Source: Gemmatimonadaceae bacterium (lineage in GTDB: Bacteria; Gemmatimonadota; Gemmatimonadetes; Gemmatimonadales; Gemmatimonadaceae). From it: 64,000 nucleotides of DNA. Under the pieces are notes generated by a model. The model searched no databases. It saw only the letters and a program-made list of their open reading frames with translations, and was not told the origin of the DNA. The translations under genes were made by a program, and so were the position numbers. The DNA is taken from the NCBI GenBank assembly GCA_030835125.1, contig JAUQWM010000063.1, forward strand, positions 62,001-126,000, written 5' to 3'. This document shows, in pieces, positions 28,403-37,100 of the stretch (position 1 is its first letter; the number at the start of each line of letters is the position of its first letter).

Positions 28403-28903
28403 TCAGGTAGTGCGGAACGGTTGTTCGTCGGCTGTGGGGCCGTAGATCGACGGGACGGGGACGTCGAGGAGCCGGAGGTATACCGTGAGCTGGCCGCGAT
28501 GGTGGACCAGGTGACTGATGTGGTTCCGGATCACGACGTGGCGGGGCGCGCTCCACAGCGTCATCCCGCCTCGCGTCAGCGACCAGGTTTCACCCCACGA
28601 GGCATCGGGTGCGTCCTGCAGGGCGGCCCGTGCCGACGCGACATTCGCGTCGAACCCCCTGACGAGGTCCTCGGTCGACTCGATGCTGTACCCACCCGCC
28701 TTGCCCAGGTCGAGGGCGGACTCCCGGAGCGTGTTGGTGATCCACCCGGGCATCCACGACACCAGCTGGGCGAGGTGACCTAACGAGAACGACCTGGGAT
28801 GCGGTTTCCAGGTCGCCCGGTCGCCGGGGACGCGCTCGAGCACGCGGCGCGTCGTGGCCATCTCCAGGTCGAATTCCGGCAGCAGGGCTTCACCCGGTTT
28901 CAT
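28403..28903 (-). CDS. DinB-family four-helix metal-binding protein
   Basis: 166 residues from ATG 28903. The four-helix DinB/YfiT fold is indicated by the opening PGEALLPEFDLEMATTRRVL, the central FSLGHLAQLVSWMPGW with a metal-ligand histidine, and the final motif ISHLVHHRGQLTVYLRLLDVPVP, which is diagnostic (HxxHRGQ with two more metal-binding histidines). Members bind a divalent metal and include thiol-dependent transferases of the bacillithiol/mycothiol type, with the substrate often unknown. It may form a two-gene unit with the downstream DUF2007-like gene. Confidence 0.9.
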   Translation of the reverse strand: MKPGEALLPEFDLEMATTRRVLERVPGDRATWKPHPRSFSLGHLAQLVSWMPGWITNTLRESALDLGKAGGYSIESTEDLVRGFDANVASARAALQDAPDASWGETWSLTRGGMTLWSAPRHVVIRNHISHLVHHRGQLTVYLRLLDVPVPSIYGPTADEQPFRTT

Positions 28904-29028
28904 GTTGCGGTCCTCGCTCAGGTCAGGCGGCGTCGTGTGGCCACGGAGGGAAGGTCGATCCATGCCAAGGTACGCCGACAGAGGCCGGCAGGCGAGGTGA
29001 GCGTATATCGTCGGCGCGTCCCGACGCC

Positions 29029-29511
29029 TCAGGGACTTCCGGGGCGCGCGTACGTGCCCATCAGCACCGCGGAACCGAGCACATGCCCTTCCATGGCGGC
29101 GTCGAGGTGACTTCGCCGCGCCTTATCGCCCAGATCGGCGAGGACCGTGTCGAGCGCGTAGAGCCGGAAGTAGTACCGATGCCGGCCAATCGGGGGACAC
29201 GGTCCGCCATAGCCCAGCTCGTCGCTGTCGTTCAGGCCCTCGCGTGCGCCGGCAGCGGGGGGCGCATTGCCTGCGCCTTCGGCGAGGGAAGCCACACTGG
29301 GCGGCAGGTTGTAGAGAAGCCAGTGGACCCACGTGCGCCTGGGCGCAGCCGGGTCCGGCGCATCGGGATCGTCGACGATGAGGGCCAGTGACCTGGCTCC
29401 CTCCGGCACCGAAGTCCACGCGAGCGGGGGCGAGAGGCCGGGCCCGTCGCACGTGAACCTGGCGGGGATGGGCTCATCCGGTGCAAACGCGGTCGATGTG
29501 ATCCTGAGCAT
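29029..29511 (-). CDS. YbhB/YbcL (PEBP) family protein
   Basis: 160 residues from ATG 29511, preferred over an in-frame ATG 13 codons earlier because AAGGAG lies immediately upstream and it gives the usual N-terminus (LRITSTAFAPDEPIPARFTCDG). The phosphatidylethanolamine-binding fold is visible: LSPPLAWTSVPEGARSLALIVDDPDAP, TWVHWLLYNLP, and GYGGPCPPIGRHRYYFRLYALD, which contain the Asp, His and Gly/Pro residues of the ligand pocket. Bacterial members have no agreed role; a phospho-ligand or small-molecule binding function is inferred from the family. No signal peptide. It is read in the same direction as its neighbours, but the 125-base gap to the DinB gene suggests its own transcription unit. 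Confidence 0.93.
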   Translation of the reverse strand: MLRITSTAFAPDEPIPARFTCDGPGLSPPLAWTSVPEGARSLALIVDDPDAPDPAAPRRTWVHWLLYNLPPSVASLAEGAGNAPPAAGAREGLNDSDELGYGGPCPPIGRHRYYFRLYALDTVLADLGDKARRSHLDAAMEGHVLGSAVLMGTYARPGSP

Positions 29512-29546
29512 TTCTCCTTTCCTCCCGGCATTGGTGATCACGGCGT

Positions 29547-30116
29547 TCACCCCGGAGGCTGCGCCGGGTTCGGAGCGCGGTCGAAGGCGCGACGCTCCGG
29601 ATCCTTCCTCCGCCGGCTCAGCACGCCTGCCGAGACCAGCGCGACGACGAGCGCCACCGGGAGCGGTTCCATGAACGTGACGGCCGCGTTGAACGCCGGG
29701 TTCCGGTACCGAACCGCGAACGCGTCCATGTCCGCCTTCTTCCGGGCGATCGCCTCGTCACTGTCGCCGCTGGCTTGCGCCTTCTCGAGCGCGTACGCCT
29801 GGTACTTCGACAGGAAGTCTGGCGTGAACTTGAAATAGATGACCTGCCAGGTGGCGACATAGAAGAGGGACGCCAGGCACGCGATCAGCGCGCCAACCGA
29901 GAAGGCCCGCCCGAATCCCACGGTGCCGCCCGCGACGTTGTCCCGGTAGGAGCGGACGCCGAAGTAGATGAGCAGGAATGCGAGGATCATCGACGTGTAG
30001 CCGATGATCGCTCCCCGCTCGAACCCGATCGAGTCCATGAACGGGACGGTGGCGAGCATCATCGCCGAGAGGACGACGCCGGAGATTGCGCCGAAGGTGA
30101 GCACGGTCTTCTTCAT
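29547..30116 (-). CDS. DUF4199-like four-helix membrane protein
   Basis: 189 residues from ATG 30116 (GGAGG about 11 bases upstream). The N-terminal segment KKTVLTFGAISGVVLSAMML, the helix AIIGYTSMILAFLLIYFGVRSYRD, then a helix around VGALIACLASLFYVATW and a final helix PLPVALVVALVSAGVLSRRR fit the DUF4199 family of unknown function. Between helices 3 and 4 lies a charged amphipathic stretch (KYQAYALEKAQASGDSDE). Its first residues resemble those of the LuxR-type protein encoded upstream (KKTVLAYGLLGGVL), suggesting related membrane modules. A palindrome lies 87-100 bases upstream of the start. Confidence 0.78.
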   Translation of the reverse strand: MKKTVLTFGAISGVVLSAMMLATVPFMDSIGFERGAIIGYTSMILAFLLIYFGVRSYRDNVAGGTVGFGRAFSVGALIACLASLFYVATWQVIYFKFTPDFLSKYQAYALEKAQASGDSDEAIARKKADMDAFAVRYRNPAFNAAVTFMEPLPVALVVALVSAGVLSRRRKDPERRAFDRAPNPAQPPG

Positions 30117-30202
30117 GCGAACGAACCCCTCCTGAGGTGGATGAGCCTGAACAGGGGGCAACCTGGCCTCCCGCCGGCTTTTCCGCGTCACCCGAACGAA
30201 TG

Positions 30203-30216
30203 ATTCTCGTGAGAAT
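30203..30216. promoter_or_regulatory. Palindrome ATTCTC-GT-GAGAAT between LuxR-type and DUF4199-like genes
   Basis: A 14-base inverted repeat (ATTCTC, GT, GAGAAT) just upstream in transcription of the DUF4199-like gene and just after the LuxR-type stop. It is AT-richer than its surroundings. A looser relative (GATTCT-GGG-AGAGTC) sits near 30775-30789, upstream of the LuxR-type gene. Either a regulator operator or a small hairpin in the intercistronic mRNA. Confidence 0.35.
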
Positions 30217-30233
30217 GCAGCAGGATCACCCGT

Positions 30234-30698
30234 TCAGGGGATGATCCCCGCCTCCTTGGCGCGCTGCACCGCCTGCGTCCGGCGACGAGCCGAGAGCTTG
30301 GAGAACAGCCGGGCCGTGTGCGTCTTCACGGTATTCTCGCTGACGAACAGGCGTTCGGCGATCTCGCGGTTGCTGAACCCGGCGGCGAGGGCCTCCAGGA
30401 TCTCCAGTTCGCGCGGCGTGATACCCAGGGCTTCGAGCCGGGCCGCGTCACGGACGAAGGGACCACCGACCGGGATCCGGATCTCGACCGGGACGGGTAC
30501 TTCCCGGACGACCACGGTTTCCCGCGGCCGGGTGAGCGTGAGCCCGAGCCAGATCCCCAGGCCCGAGAACAGGAGCGCCACGATGCCACCGTAGATCTCG
30601 AGCGAGTGCTCGAGGACGAGAAAGCGATACTCGACGATCCTGAGCACGGCAATGAGCACGCCGCCGAGCAGGCCGTAGGCGAGAACGGTCTTCTTCAC
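30234..30698 (-). CDS. Membrane-anchored LuxR-type HTH regulator
   Basis: 154 residues from GTG 30698, chosen because KKTVLAYGLLGGVLIAV matches the start of the DUF4199-like neighbour; an upstream extension is arginine- and proline-rich shadow. Two hydrophobic helices (LAYGLLGGVLIAVLRIVEYRF and LEIYGGIVALLFSGLGIWLGL) come first, then a linker (REVPVPVEIRIPVGG), then a complete GerE/LuxR helix-turn-helix: LTPRELEILEAL-type segment (ITPRELEILEALAAG), FSNREIAERLFVSENTVKTH and RLFSKLSARRRTQAVQRA. There is no receiver or PAS domain. A DNA-binding domain tethered to the inner membrane, 117 bases upstream of a DUF4199-like partner, suggests a one-component membrane-associated regulatory unit. Confidence 0.85.
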   Translation of the reverse strand: MKKTVLAYGLLGGVLIAVLRIVEYRFLVLEHSLEIYGGIVALLFSGLGIWLGLTLTRPRETVVVREVPVPVEIRIPVGGPFVRDAARLEALGITPRELEILEALAAGFSNREIAERLFVSENTVKTHTARLFSKLSARRRTQAVQRAKEAGIIP

Positions 30699-31019
30699 GC
30701 CGGCTCGCGGAGAGACGTCCCGACGCGTCCGTGTGCCCGGGCAGGTTGGCCCGATGCGTTGGTTTGCCTTGGCGATTCTGGGAGAGTCACGGAGTTCGGT
30801 CCGGCCGCGATGCGGGGCCAACGGAGTTAGGTCCGGCCGCGATGCGGGGCCAACATTGGCATCAGCGTGCCAAATCAAGCCGTTTGGCGTCCGCTTGTCA
30901 CGCCTCATGTCTTCAATTGATGACAGAGCGCGATGTGCGTTGCCAGTCCTGGCCCGGGGTGACGCACGCCCGGACCTCCGTGCCACCTGCTTCCTTTTCC
31001 CTGAATCACATCCCCGCGC
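30699..31019. other. Intergenic region with tandem repeat and GCCAA/TTGGC palindromes
   Basis: About 320 bases between the LuxR-type start and the GGDEF/EAL stop, with no credible gene. It holds the 32-base tandem duplication at 30790-30853, then GCCAA-CA-TTGGC at 30849-30860 and GCCAAA-8 bases-TTTGGC at 30869-30888. The palindromes could be operators for the LuxR-type gene or a terminator-like structure for neither; the second lacks a T-tract. Confidence 0.5.
30790..30853. repeat. 32-base tandem duplication
   Basis: Two adjacent copies, 30790-30821 and 30822-30853, each beginning CGGAGTT and ending GGGGCCAA, differing at one base (CGGAGTTCGG against CGGAGTTAGG). Near-identity suggests a recent duplication. 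Each copy ends in the same GCCAA half-site that is repeated in the following palindromes. Confidence 0.92.
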
Positions 31020-33965
31020 TCAGGGCCGGGATTGCAGCAGCGCCGTCATTTCCTCAAACGGGACCGGGCGCGAGAACAGGAAACCCTGGATCTCGTCGCA
31101 ACGCAGCAGCCGCAGCACCTTCGCCTGGTCCTCGGATTCCACCCCCTCCGCGATCACCTTCAACCGCAACGAATGCGCCAGTGAGATCACCGTCTGCACG
31201 AGGGACATCGCGTTCGGGTCGTCGAGCATGGAGCTGATGAACACGCGATCGATCTTCAGCGAGGCCACTGGCAATCGCGCCAGATAAGCCAGCGACGAGT
31301 ACCCCGTTCCGAAATCGTCGATCGCGATGTTCACCCCAAGGTCCCGGATCGCCTTCAAGGTATCGATGTTCTCCTCGATACTCTCCATGACCAGGCTCTC
31401 GGTGATCTCCAGGTCGATGCCCGGCGGATCCGTGCCCCGGGCAAGCGCCTCGCGCAACTCGGCGACAAAACCTCGCTGCCGCAACTGCAGCGAGGAGATG
31501 TTCACGGCCACCCGGACGTCCGGCAGCCCCAACGCCGTCCAGCGCGCGTGGTCGGCCACGGCCTGGGACAACGCCCACCGGCCGGCCTCGAGGATCAACC
31601 CGGTCTCCTCCATCAGCGCAATGAACCTGGACGGCGGCACCAGGCCGTCGCGATGCTCCCAGCGCAACAAGGCTTCGACGCCCTTCATCTGCATGGTGCG
31701 GAGTTCGATGCGCGCCTGGTAATGCAGGACGAACTCGTGGTGCTCCAGCGCCGCGCGAAGCTGGTTCTCGAGCGCGAGGTTCTCCGCCGCCCGGGTCGTC
31801 ATTTCCCTCGTGAAGAACAGGTACCGGTCGCCGGATGCTTTCGCGTTGCTCACCGCGGCTTCGGCGTTGCGCAGCAGCACATCCGCATCGGTGCCGTCAT
31901 CCGGGTATACGGCGATCCCCATCTTGGCCGACACGCGGACGTCCGTTCCCGAGAGCGGAAACGGGGCACCGAGGAGCTGCTGCATCCGGGACTCGATCCG
32001 CCTGGCGATCACCTCCGAGGCTCCACCTGCGGCCAGCACGAACGCGAACTGGTCCGGACCGGTCCGTGCCAATGATGCGCCACCCTCGGGAGCGTCCGCG
32101 CGAGCGCGCGCGGCAACCTGGGTCAGCAATTCGTCGCCGGCTTGCCGCCCCAACGTGGCGTTGATCGCACGAAAGCGCTCGAGGTCGAAGACAATGACCG
32201 CCAGGTGGCCGCCATTTGCCCGCTCGGCGGCCGCCGCGATCGCCTGCTCGATATGACCGGCGAACTGGGTGCGGTTCGGCAACCCCGTCAACGAGTCGTG
32301 CAGGGCGAGGTAGGTCACCCGGTCGGCCTTCTCCAGGTGGTCGAGGGCAAAGGAGATGTCCCCTGCCAGCTCGAGCAGGAGCTTCAGCTCCTCGTCGTCG
32401 ACGACATCCGGCTCCCGCGAGTGGAGCGACAGGACTCCCACCGCCGCGTCGCCAACAACGAGCGGCAAGGCCACGATCGCGCGCGTCCCCAGCGCCAGGG
32501 TCGCGGCCTTCTCGACGATCGTCGATTCGTCCTCGAGGTCGTTCACGATCGCCGGCTTCCTCTCCCGGATCGCCTTCGCAACGGGCCCCTGGCCGTCAGG
32601 TGCGCTCGCCGCTCGAGCGATTCGCAGCACCAGGTCCTCGCTCACACCCTCCCACGCGACCGGCCGCAGCGCCATCGTGACCGGGTCGACCAGCGCTGCC
32701 CAGGCGAGCGAGAATCCCCCCTCGTCGACCGCGATCCGGCACGCCTCGCGCAGTAACTGCTGCCGATCGGGGGCGCGCACGATGAGCGCGTTGATGTCGC
32801 TCAGCACCGCATAGACCCGGTTGAGCCGCCGGATCCGTTCCTGTGCCGCATGCTGTTCAGTGATGTCCTCGCCGATGGTCGCGATCCCGATCACGTCGCC
32901 GTCCACCGATCGCAGGACCGAGTTGTTCCATCGGACCAGGCGTCGTTCGCCCAACCGCGTCAGGATCTCATTCTCATGGTGCCAGGCCTCGGGGATGTCG
33001 GCGAGGAGGGACTGGAACACCTCGCGCATCCCGGGCGCAGTCTCCGGCGGCAGGAAGGAGTCGAACCAGTTGCGTCCCACCACGGCCTCGCGGGACCATC
33101 CCGTCAGGTGCAGCAGGTAATCGTTGCAGTAGGTGATGCGCGCGTCGCGATCGAGCATCAGGGCGACGAGTTCCACGTTCTGCAGCAAGTGGCTGAACCG
33201 GCGCTCACTCTCCCGCCGTTCGTCCGCCGCGCGCTTCTGCGCGGAGATGTCCTGGATCACGGTGATGAAGTGCAGCGGATCCCCGGTCGTTCCCCGGACC
33301 AGCGAGGTCGTGATGTGCGTCCACAGGACATTGCCGTCCTTCCGCACGAGGCGAGCATCGCGTTCGGAGGAAGATGCGCCACCACCGGCGAACAGTTGCG
33401 ATCGTGCCTCCAGGGCTGGACCCAGGTCATCGGGATGGGCGAGGTCCTCGATCCCGAGCGTGAGGGCCTCCGCGCGGGTGTACCCCGAGATGTCGCAGAA
33501 CTTCGGGTTGACGTTCAGGAACCGGCCTTCCCGGTTGCTGTGCACGACACCGACCCCCACCTGCTCGAAGACCGCCCGGTACCTGGCTTCGCTCTGGCTG
33601 ATGTCGCGGAACGCGACGAGTGTGAACCGCCCTTCGGTCGACTCGACCGGATAGAGGCTGATCTCGACCGGGATCTCGGCCCCGTCATTGCGGAGTCCGA
33701 TGAGGTCGAGCCCCGCGCCCATCCGCCTGACAACCGGATCCCTGGAGTAGTGCGAGACGTGCCTGGCGTGTGCCTCGCGGAGCCGCTCCGGCACCAGCAA
33801 CGCCATTGGCCTGGATTGCAGCTCGCCGGGCCCGTATCCGAAGAGTTGCTCGACAAGCGAGTTGGCCTGCACGATCGTGCCATCGGTGGCGACCAGCAAC
33901 GCGCCGTCCGGCATGCACGGCAGCAACTCGCGCAGCGCTTCCCGGGGAATGCTGCGCAGCATCAC
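31020..33965 (-). CDS. PAS-PAS-PAS-GAF-GGDEF-EAL protein, likely c-di-GMP phosphodiesterase
   Basis: 981 residues, soluble (no transmembrane segment). Three PAS domains at about 12-125, 128-245 and 255-375 (ends marked by FRDISQSEARY, IQDISAQKRAA and IGEDITEQHAA), a GAF domain at about 385-545, a GGDEF domain at 550-720 and an EAL domain at about 732-975. The GGDEF active-site loop reads GPDQF near residue 637, so cyclase activity is unlikely. The EAL domain has the catalytic residues: VEALLRW, NISS, EITES, DDFGTGYSS, LKIDR and AEGVE. Predicted role: c-di-GMP hydrolysis gated by PAS/GAF signals, with the degenerate GGDEF possibly binding GTP as an allosteric site. Transcribed alone. Confidence 0.93.
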   Translation of the reverse strand: MMLRSIPREALRELLPCMPDGALLVATDGTIVQANSLVEQLFGYGPGELQSRPMALLVPERLREAHARHVSHYSRDPVVRRMGAGLDLIGLRNDGAEIPVEISLYPVESTEGRFTLVAFRDISQSEARYRAVFEQVGVGVVHSNREGRFLNVNPKFCDISGYTRAEALTLGIEDLAHPDDLGPALEARSQLFAGGGASSSERDARLVRKDGNVLWTHITTSLVRGTTGDPLHFITVIQDISAQKRAADERRESERRFSHLLQNVELVALMLDRDARITYCNDYLLHLTGWSREAVVGRNWFDSFLPPETAPGMREVFQSLLADIPEAWHHENEILTRLGERRLVRWNNSVLRSVDGDVIGIATIGEDITEQHAAQERIRRLNRVYAVLSDINALIVRAPDRQQLLREACRIAVDEGGFSLAWAALVDPVTMALRPVAWEGVSEDLVLRIARAASAPDGQGPVAKAIRERKPAIVNDLEDESTIVEKAATLALGTRAIVALPLVVGDAAVGVLSLHSREPDVVDDEELKLLLELAGDISFALDHLEKADRVTYLALHDSLTGLPNRTQFAGHIEQAIAAAAERANGGHLAVIVFDLERFRAINATLGRQAGDELLTQVAARARADAPEGGASLARTGPDQFAFVLAAGGASEVIARRIESRMQQLLGAPFPLSGTDVRVSAKMGIAVYPDDGTDADVLLRNAEAAVSNAKASGDRYLFFTREMTTRAAENLALENQLRAALEHHEFVLHYQARIELRTMQMKGVEALLRWEHRDGLVPPSRFIALMEETGLILEAGRWALSQAVADHARWTALGLPDVRVAVNISSLQLRQRGFVAELREALARGTDPPGIDLEITESLVMESIEENIDTLKAIRDLGVNIAIDDFGTGYSSLAYLARLPVASLKIDRVFISSMLDDPNAMSLVQTVISLAHSLRLKVIAEGVESEDQAKVLRLLRCDEIQGFLFSRPVPFEEMTALLQSRP

Positions 33966-34177
33966 GGTAGGGGACGATCTGCTGGGGTCGAGATGACACG
34001 ATTCCCGATGGGGCCGGCAGCCAATGTAGGGGCCGCCTGAGGTTTCGGACAGGGCGGCGATCGGCGGAGAGCCTAACGCCTCCGCGTCATCCCTCGGGTC
34101 GCCGCCTAACCCTTGCCAGAAACGGCCTCAGGAAATGGCGCGGGACACCGCGCAAACGGGCACGCGTCCCGCGTTCA

Positions 34178-37100
34178 TCAGCCCCCGGCCTCAACCGCCA
34201 CAGCGGCAGGTCCATCGGTCACGCCGCCCCGCCCAGGCGCTGCCTCTACCACCACGTCGTGTCGCTGACCATCATCGACGAGGCGGATGACGCCGTCGCC
34301 AACCCGGACGCCGTCCACACTCACCACGGCGCCGCGACGCTGCACGCCGGCGGGATCGTGCACCGCAATCGCGTACGTCGCTTCCCCGAAGCGATACGCA
34401 ACCTCGTAGTCGCCCCACGCCTCCGGCACGCGCGGCTCGATCCGCAGCGTATGTCCGACCTTCCGGAACCCGAGGATCTCCTCGATGCCCACCCGGTACA
34501 TCCAGCTCGCCGAGCCCGTGTACCACGTCCACCCTCCGCGACCGAGCTGCGACGGCGCCGTGTACACATCCGCCGCCACGACGTACGGCTCCACCTTGTA
34601 GGTCGCCATGTCCGCCGCGTTCGCGCTATGCGTGAGGGGATTGAGCATCTGGAACAGCTCGAAGGCCCGGTCGCCGTTGCCCTGGCGGGCGGTCGCCATG
34701 ACGGCCCACAAGGCGGCGTGCGTGTACTGGGCGCCATTCTCGCGCACCCCGGGCACGTATCCCATGATGTACCCCGGGTCATGCGTGCCCCGGTCGAAGG
34801 GCGGCGTCAGGAGCATGATCAGGCGCGCGTCCTCGCGCACCAGGTGCGTGTTCAGCGCGCGCATCGCGAGGTCCTGCCGCGCGGGCAGGCCCGCACCCGA
34901 GATCACGCTCCAGCTCTGCGCGATCGCGTCGATCCGGCACTCGTCGTTGCCTGCCGACCCGAGGGGCGTGCCATCGTCGTAGTACGCTCGCCGATACCAC
35001 TGGCCATCCCATCCGCTCGCCTCGACCGCCGTCACGTAATCGTCGGCCTTCCGGCGCCAGGCGGCCGCCTCGGCGTGATCGCCACGCGCGTCGGCGTGCC
35101 CGGCGAACGACCGCAACGTGTCGACCAGGAACCAGGCCAGCCATACGCTTTCACCGCGTCCCGCCGCGCCCACCCGGCTCAAGCCGTCGTTCCAGTCGCC
35201 GGTCCCGATCAGCGGCAACCCGTGCGGGCCGACCGAGCACGCCTTGTTCAGCGCGCGACGACAGTGCTCGTACAGGGATCCGTGTTCATCCGTGACCATG
35301 GGCAGGTCATACAGCTCGTGCTCCTGCTCGGCGAGCGGGCGCATGGTGAGGAACGGCACGTACTCATCGAGGATGAAGGTGTCGCCCGTCACGCGCACGT
35401 ACCGATCGACGACATACGGCAGCCAGGCGAGGTCGTCCGAGAACCTCGTGCGCACGCCACGCCCGTTGTGCGGGTGCCACCAGTGCTGCACGTCGCCCTC
35501 GACGAACTGACGCGTCGCCGCGCGCAGGATGTGGGCGCGCGCCGTTTCCGGTTCCGCGTACACGAAGGCCAGCACATCCTGCAGCTGGTCCCGGAACCCA
35601 TAGGCGCCGCTGCTCTGGTACGGCCCGACCCGCGCCCACATGCGACACGCGAGCGCCTGGTAAAGCATCCACTTGTTGAGCATGGCGTCGAACGCAGCGT
35701 CCGGGGTCCGGATCGTGATGACGCTCAGGCGTTCGGCCCATTCCGCCACGGCCTTCGTGATCGCGACACGCCCCTGACCGGCGGGTCGCAGCCGGTCCAG
35801 CGTGCGCACGGCATCGGCCTCGCTGCGGGCGGCGCCGAGCAGCACGGTGACCTCGCGGATTTCGCCCGGGGCGAGGACGAGCTTCATCTGCAGTGCCGCG
35901 CAGGGATCCAGGCCGACCCCGGTCCTGCCGTCGAGTCGTTCGTGCCGGAGCGCCGCCGGATCCGCCAGGCTCCCGTTGCGCCCCAGGAAGGTCAGGCGAT
36001 CCGCCGTGTAGCTCGTCAGCGGTTCGCTGGCGGCCAGGAACGCCGTCCACTGGGTGAACTCCGGGTCGAAGTGATTCTGGGCGAGGATGGCACTCCGGCT
36101 CGCGAGGACATTCGTGCGCACCTGGGAGTGCGTGTCCACGCGCCGTGCCCCCAGGGTCCACTCCGCATACGCGGTGAGGGTGAGCCGGCGGGGGCGGTCG
36201 GTCAGGTTGCTGACCCGGATGACGGACACCTTGACCGCGGCGTCGTCAGGCACCCCCAGCAGGAGCTCGGTATGGATGCCGTCGTGCCAATGCTCGAACG
36301 TGGTGCGACCAGGCGCGTGGCTCACGCGATACGACCCGTCGCCGTTGACCGGCGCCGGGGTCGGGCACCACAGGTCACCGCTGGCGTCGTCCTGCAGGAA
36401 CAGCACGTCGCACATCGGATCCGCGACCGGATCGTTGTGCCACGGCGTCAGCCGGTAGAAGTAGGCGTTCTCCGCCCACGTGCAGCCGGCGCCCCGCTCC
36501 GACACGATGAACCCGCCCTGGGGATTCGCGATCACGTTGACCCAGGGCGCGGGCGGGAGGCGGGTGTCGTCCACGACCATCTGGTAGTCACCCTGCGCGT
36601 CCAGCCCACCGATCCCGTTGTGGAACTGCAGCGCCTCCGGCTCCGCAGCGGAGCCGGGACCCGCACCGAGGGCACGGCGCACGCGCGGCATCAGCGGCGC
36701 GACCAACGGCAGCAACCGGTCGACGATGGACGCCAGCGCCCCATTCCGTTCAACCGGCACGCTGACGGGCGTGCTGCGCTCGAGCATCCGGCCCGCCTCG
36801 CTGGGCGATTGGTCCGGGGAGGACGCATCCCGACGCACGGCCGCACTGGCGAGGATCCGTGCCAGGGAGCGTCCATCGCACGCGACGTGCATGCGCGCCG
36901 TGGCCGATAACATCAGGTACTCGTCAGGCTGGAACACATCCCTCCGACGGACGAACACCCCGCCGGGCTGGTCGAGCAGCGCCGCGTCGTCGGCCGACTG
37001 CATGGCTTCGACAATGCCGTCGCGCAATTCCTGCAGGTAGTCGTAGGAATGCGCGTTGATCACGACCAGGTCGACCAGGAGCCCGCGACGCCGCCAGTAT

